NCBI GenBank assembly: GCA_035296625.1
Contig: DATHAO010000016.1
Span: 62,001-126,000, forward strand
DNA from: DATCLS01 sp035296625
GTDB lineage: Bacteria; Actinomycetota; Acidimicrobiia; Acidimicrobiales; VFJN01
Direction of reading: 5' to 3'
DNA length: 64,000 nt
Position 1 is the stretch's first letter, and every line of letters begins with the position of its first letter. Shown in pieces: positions 62,664 through 64,000 of the stretch. The notes beneath the pieces are model-generated. The model did no database searches. It was not told where the DNA came from and saw only the letters and a list, made by a program, of their open reading frames with translations. Both the position numbers and the translations under genes were made by a program.

Positions 62664-62807
62664 CCGGGCCGGCGGGACCCGGGCCGGCGCTACCCGTGTC
62701 GGCGGACCCCCGGCCGGCGGACCCCGTGTCGGCGGACCCCGGGCCGGGCGCGACCTGCGCCAGGCGCTACCCGGGCCAGGCGTGACCCGGGACAGCGGGA
62801 CGTGGGC
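62664..62807. repeat. 15-bp tandem repeat array, right part
   Basis: Roughly nine more degenerate 15-bp units (CCGGCGGGACCCGGG, CCGGCGCTACCCGTG, TCGGCGGACCCCGGG and so on). Decay increases towards the desaturase gene. No gene is seen in it; the repeated unit could encode R-R-D-P-G in one frame, but no start or ribosome site supports that. Confidence 0.85.
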
Positions 62808-62819
62808 CGAAGTACCCGA

Positions 62820-63788
62820 TCAGGCCGGCTGGGGGACCCGCCCGGACTCCGCGGCGAGCTGCTCGTCGCGCCGGGCCGCGAGGCGCCGGCCCGCCTTGCC
62901 GATGCGGTCGATGCGCTTGAGCAGGGCGTCACGGGCCCGCTCGGCCTCGTCGCTGAGCCCGGTGAGGGCCTCGACGCCCCAGTGGCGCAGCACGACCGGC
63001 ACGAGGATCTGCTCGTGGTGCACGAGGAAGTCGTAGATCCCGGCCTTGGCGATGGCCCGGGCGTGGGCCTCGAAGTCGATGATCCCGGTGCCCGGCATCT
63101 CGAAGTCGCGCACCTGGCGTTCGATCGCCATCACCATCCCCGACGGGTCGACCTCGAGGGCGGCGGAGCTGAGGTCGCGGTAGAAGAGGTAGTGGCGGTT
63201 CTCGTCGCTCGCCACGCGCTTCATCACCTCGTAGCCGGCCGGGTCGTCGAGCTGCTTGCCGGTGTTGTGGTGGGCGATGCGCGTCGCGAGCTCCTGCAGG
63301 CTCACGTAGACGAGACCGTCGTGGGGCAGCTCGGGTTCGGGCACCTGGCCGCACGACACCTGCGCCATGCGGGCCCGCTCCAGTGCCACCGGGTCGATCG
63401 TCCGCGTGACGGTCAGATAGTCGCGGATGACGATGGAGTGCCGGCCCTCCTCGGCGGTCCACCGGCGGTTCCACTCGCCCCACGCCGAGTCACGGCCGAA
63501 CATGGCCTCGATCGTGCGGAAGTAGTAGGGCAGGTTGTCCTCGGTGAGGAGGTTCACGAACAGGCTGGACCGGACAGCCTCAGGGAGCGACGTGTCGTCG
63601 GGAGTCCATTCCCAGCCCGACTCGAAGTCCCGCCCCTGGCCCCATGGGACGAGTTCGTGAGGAAACCACTCCTTGGACTGGGACAGGTGCCGGTCGAGCA
63701 GCTGTGCCACCGTGGGCTCGAGCTCGGCGAGCAGCCCCTGGCGGTCCGGCGAGGTGTCAGGTGCGGAGATATCAGCCACGGACACCAC
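62820..63788 (-). CDS. Acyl-[acyl-carrier-protein] desaturase (di-iron)
   Basis: About 322 aa of the soluble ferritin-like acyl-ACP desaturase family. Iron ligands come in two E/D-x-x-H boxes: 'WTAEEGRHSIVIRDYL' near residue 111 and 'VASDENRHYLFYRDL' near 200. 'FPHELVPWGQGRDF' near residue 42 is typical. It inserts a cis double bond into saturated acyl-ACP using O2, as in mycobacterial DesA proteins. The start may be any of GTG 63788, 63785 or 63779. A palindrome lies beside it, 2 bp upstream of GTG 63788. Confidence 0.93.
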   Translation of the reverse strand: MVSVADISAPDTSPDRQGLLAELEPTVAQLLDRHLSQSKEWFPHELVPWGQGRDFESGWEWTPDDTSLPEAVRSSLFVNLLTEDNLPYYFRTIEAMFGRDSAWGEWNRRWTAEEGRHSIVIRDYLTVTRTIDPVALERARMAQVSCGQVPEPELPHDGLVYVSLQELATRIAHHNTGKQLDDPAGYEVMKRVASDENRHYLFYRDLSSAALEVDPSGMVMAIERQVRDFEMPGTGIIDFEAHARAIAKAGIYDFLVHHEQILVPVVLRHWGVEALTGLSDEAERARDALLKRIDRIGKAGRRLAARRDEQLAAESGRVPQPA

Positions 63789-63789
63789 C

Positions 63790-63807
63790 CTACCTACTGG
63801 TAGGTAG
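63790..63807. promoter_or_regulatory. Perfect palindromic operator CTACCTAC-TG-GTAGGTAG
   Basis: Two 8-bp arms with a 2-bp spacer, directly upstream of the desaturase start codon. The form is that of a TetR-family operator. A repressor bound here would block a nearly leaderless desaturase transcript. The regulator is not encoded in the window, and the site may serve other desaturase or lipid genes elsewhere. Confidence 0.65.
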
Positions 63808-63902
63808 ACCGATCGAGCCCGCTACTGAGCGCCCCTCGCGGCGGCTAGCCAGGCATGCCCGCCTCCCCGGAGGCCGGTCCCCAGGCGCGAGACTGTGGAC
63901 TC

Positions 63903-64000
63903 ATGGATGATCCGCCCGGGACGCGTATCGGCGACGCCGAACGGCAGGAGTTCATCGACGCCTTGCGTCAGGCCACCGCCGAGGGTCGCCTCACCCTGGA
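63903..64000 (+). CDS. DUF1707 domain protein, 3' partial
   Basis: From ATG 63903 the frame reads MDDPPGTRIGDAERQEFIDA and reaches 'EGRLTL' at the window edge. That is the start of a DUF1707/SHOCT-like domain (R-I-G-D-A-E-R ... E-G-R-L-T-L). The remainder lies outside. It diverges from the desaturase, with 114 bp between starts. Confidence 0.85.
   Translation, partial: MDDPPGTRIGDAERQEFIDALRQATAEGRLTL

Noticed and set aside
62496..62800. Repeat region as coding for R-R-D-P-G repeats
   Set aside because: No start codon context; the array is degenerate and interrupted by an IS.
61265..62807. 15-bp repeats as a CRISPR array
   Set aside because: Repeat unit too short, no spacers of constant length and no cas genes.

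Overview
The window is very GC-rich, gene-dense DNA with many GTG starts and 1-8 bp stop/start overlaps. It reads as a chromosomal segment of a high-GC actinobacterium. Supporting features are F420-type LLM oxidoreductases, DUF1707 and DUF397 proteins, a WS/DGAT acyltransferase, a three-helix Rieske subunit with di-haem QcrC, a separate CtaF, a lipoprotein-type CtaC, and the actinobacterial housekeeping order glmU-prs-rplY-pth and mfd-mazG-eno-ftsB. Placement in Acidimicrobiia is my inference, not something the sequence proves. No rRNA, tRNA or CRISPR array was seen.

Region 1 (1-31.6 kb) is accessory metabolism in short, mostly monocistronic units on both strands. It holds an ECF sigma factor cut short, a patatin/arylsulfotransferase pair, an arginase homologue, a PPOX-MoaF fusion, NIPSNAP and RibD-like proteins, a PAP2-type membrane enzyme, SDRs, VOC proteins, an MFS exporter, a CBS protein, an LLM oxidoreductase and an enoyl-CoA hydratase. 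It also holds a 1298-residue ABC exporter with both halves in one chain, TrpS, an L-2-hydroxyglutarate oxidase, three lipid/ester enzymes (alpha/beta hydrolase, WS/DGAT, beta-lactamase-fold esterase), LtrA and an inositol-phosphatase-like enzyme. This region has several broken genes: an epoxide-hydrolase N-terminus, an SDR C-terminus, a frameshifted VOC gene and a frameshift in a run of nine G in lhgO.

Region 2 (31.6-35.2 kb) is glmU (short form)-prs-rplY-pth. Region 3 (35.3-43.9 kb) is aerobic respiration: a CtaG-like protein, ctaE-qcrC-qcrA-qcrB on the plus strand, and ctaC-ctaD-ctaF on the minus strand, with a short HTH/DUF397 pair between them. ctaE is preceded by a possible ten-codon leader ORF. 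Region 4 (44-48.6 kb) has a LysE-type exporter, an ABC-2 exporter (ATPase plus two permeases), a SnoaL-like protein, a two-EF-hand protein and a DUF1579 protein.

Region 5 (48.7-61.2 kb) is a same-strand run: mfd, a 980-residue membrane Ser/Thr kinase, a SurA-N-like lipoprotein, mazG, eno, and a septum-formation-initiator gene. The last encodes a normal FtsB/DivIC-like C-terminus behind an extraordinary ~740-residue low-complexity N-terminal extension. A perfect 18-bp hairpin closes this run.

Region 6 (61.2-64 kb) is a 15-bp-unit tandem repeat split by a complete IS3-family element (28-bp terminal inverted repeats, CCG target duplication). It is followed by an acyl-ACP desaturase gene with a perfect palindromic operator beside its start codon, and the first codons of a DUF1707 gene. 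The most unusual items are the giant FtsB-like protein, the leader ORF before ctaE, the asymmetric fused ABC exporter, the truncated GlmU, and the desaturase operator.
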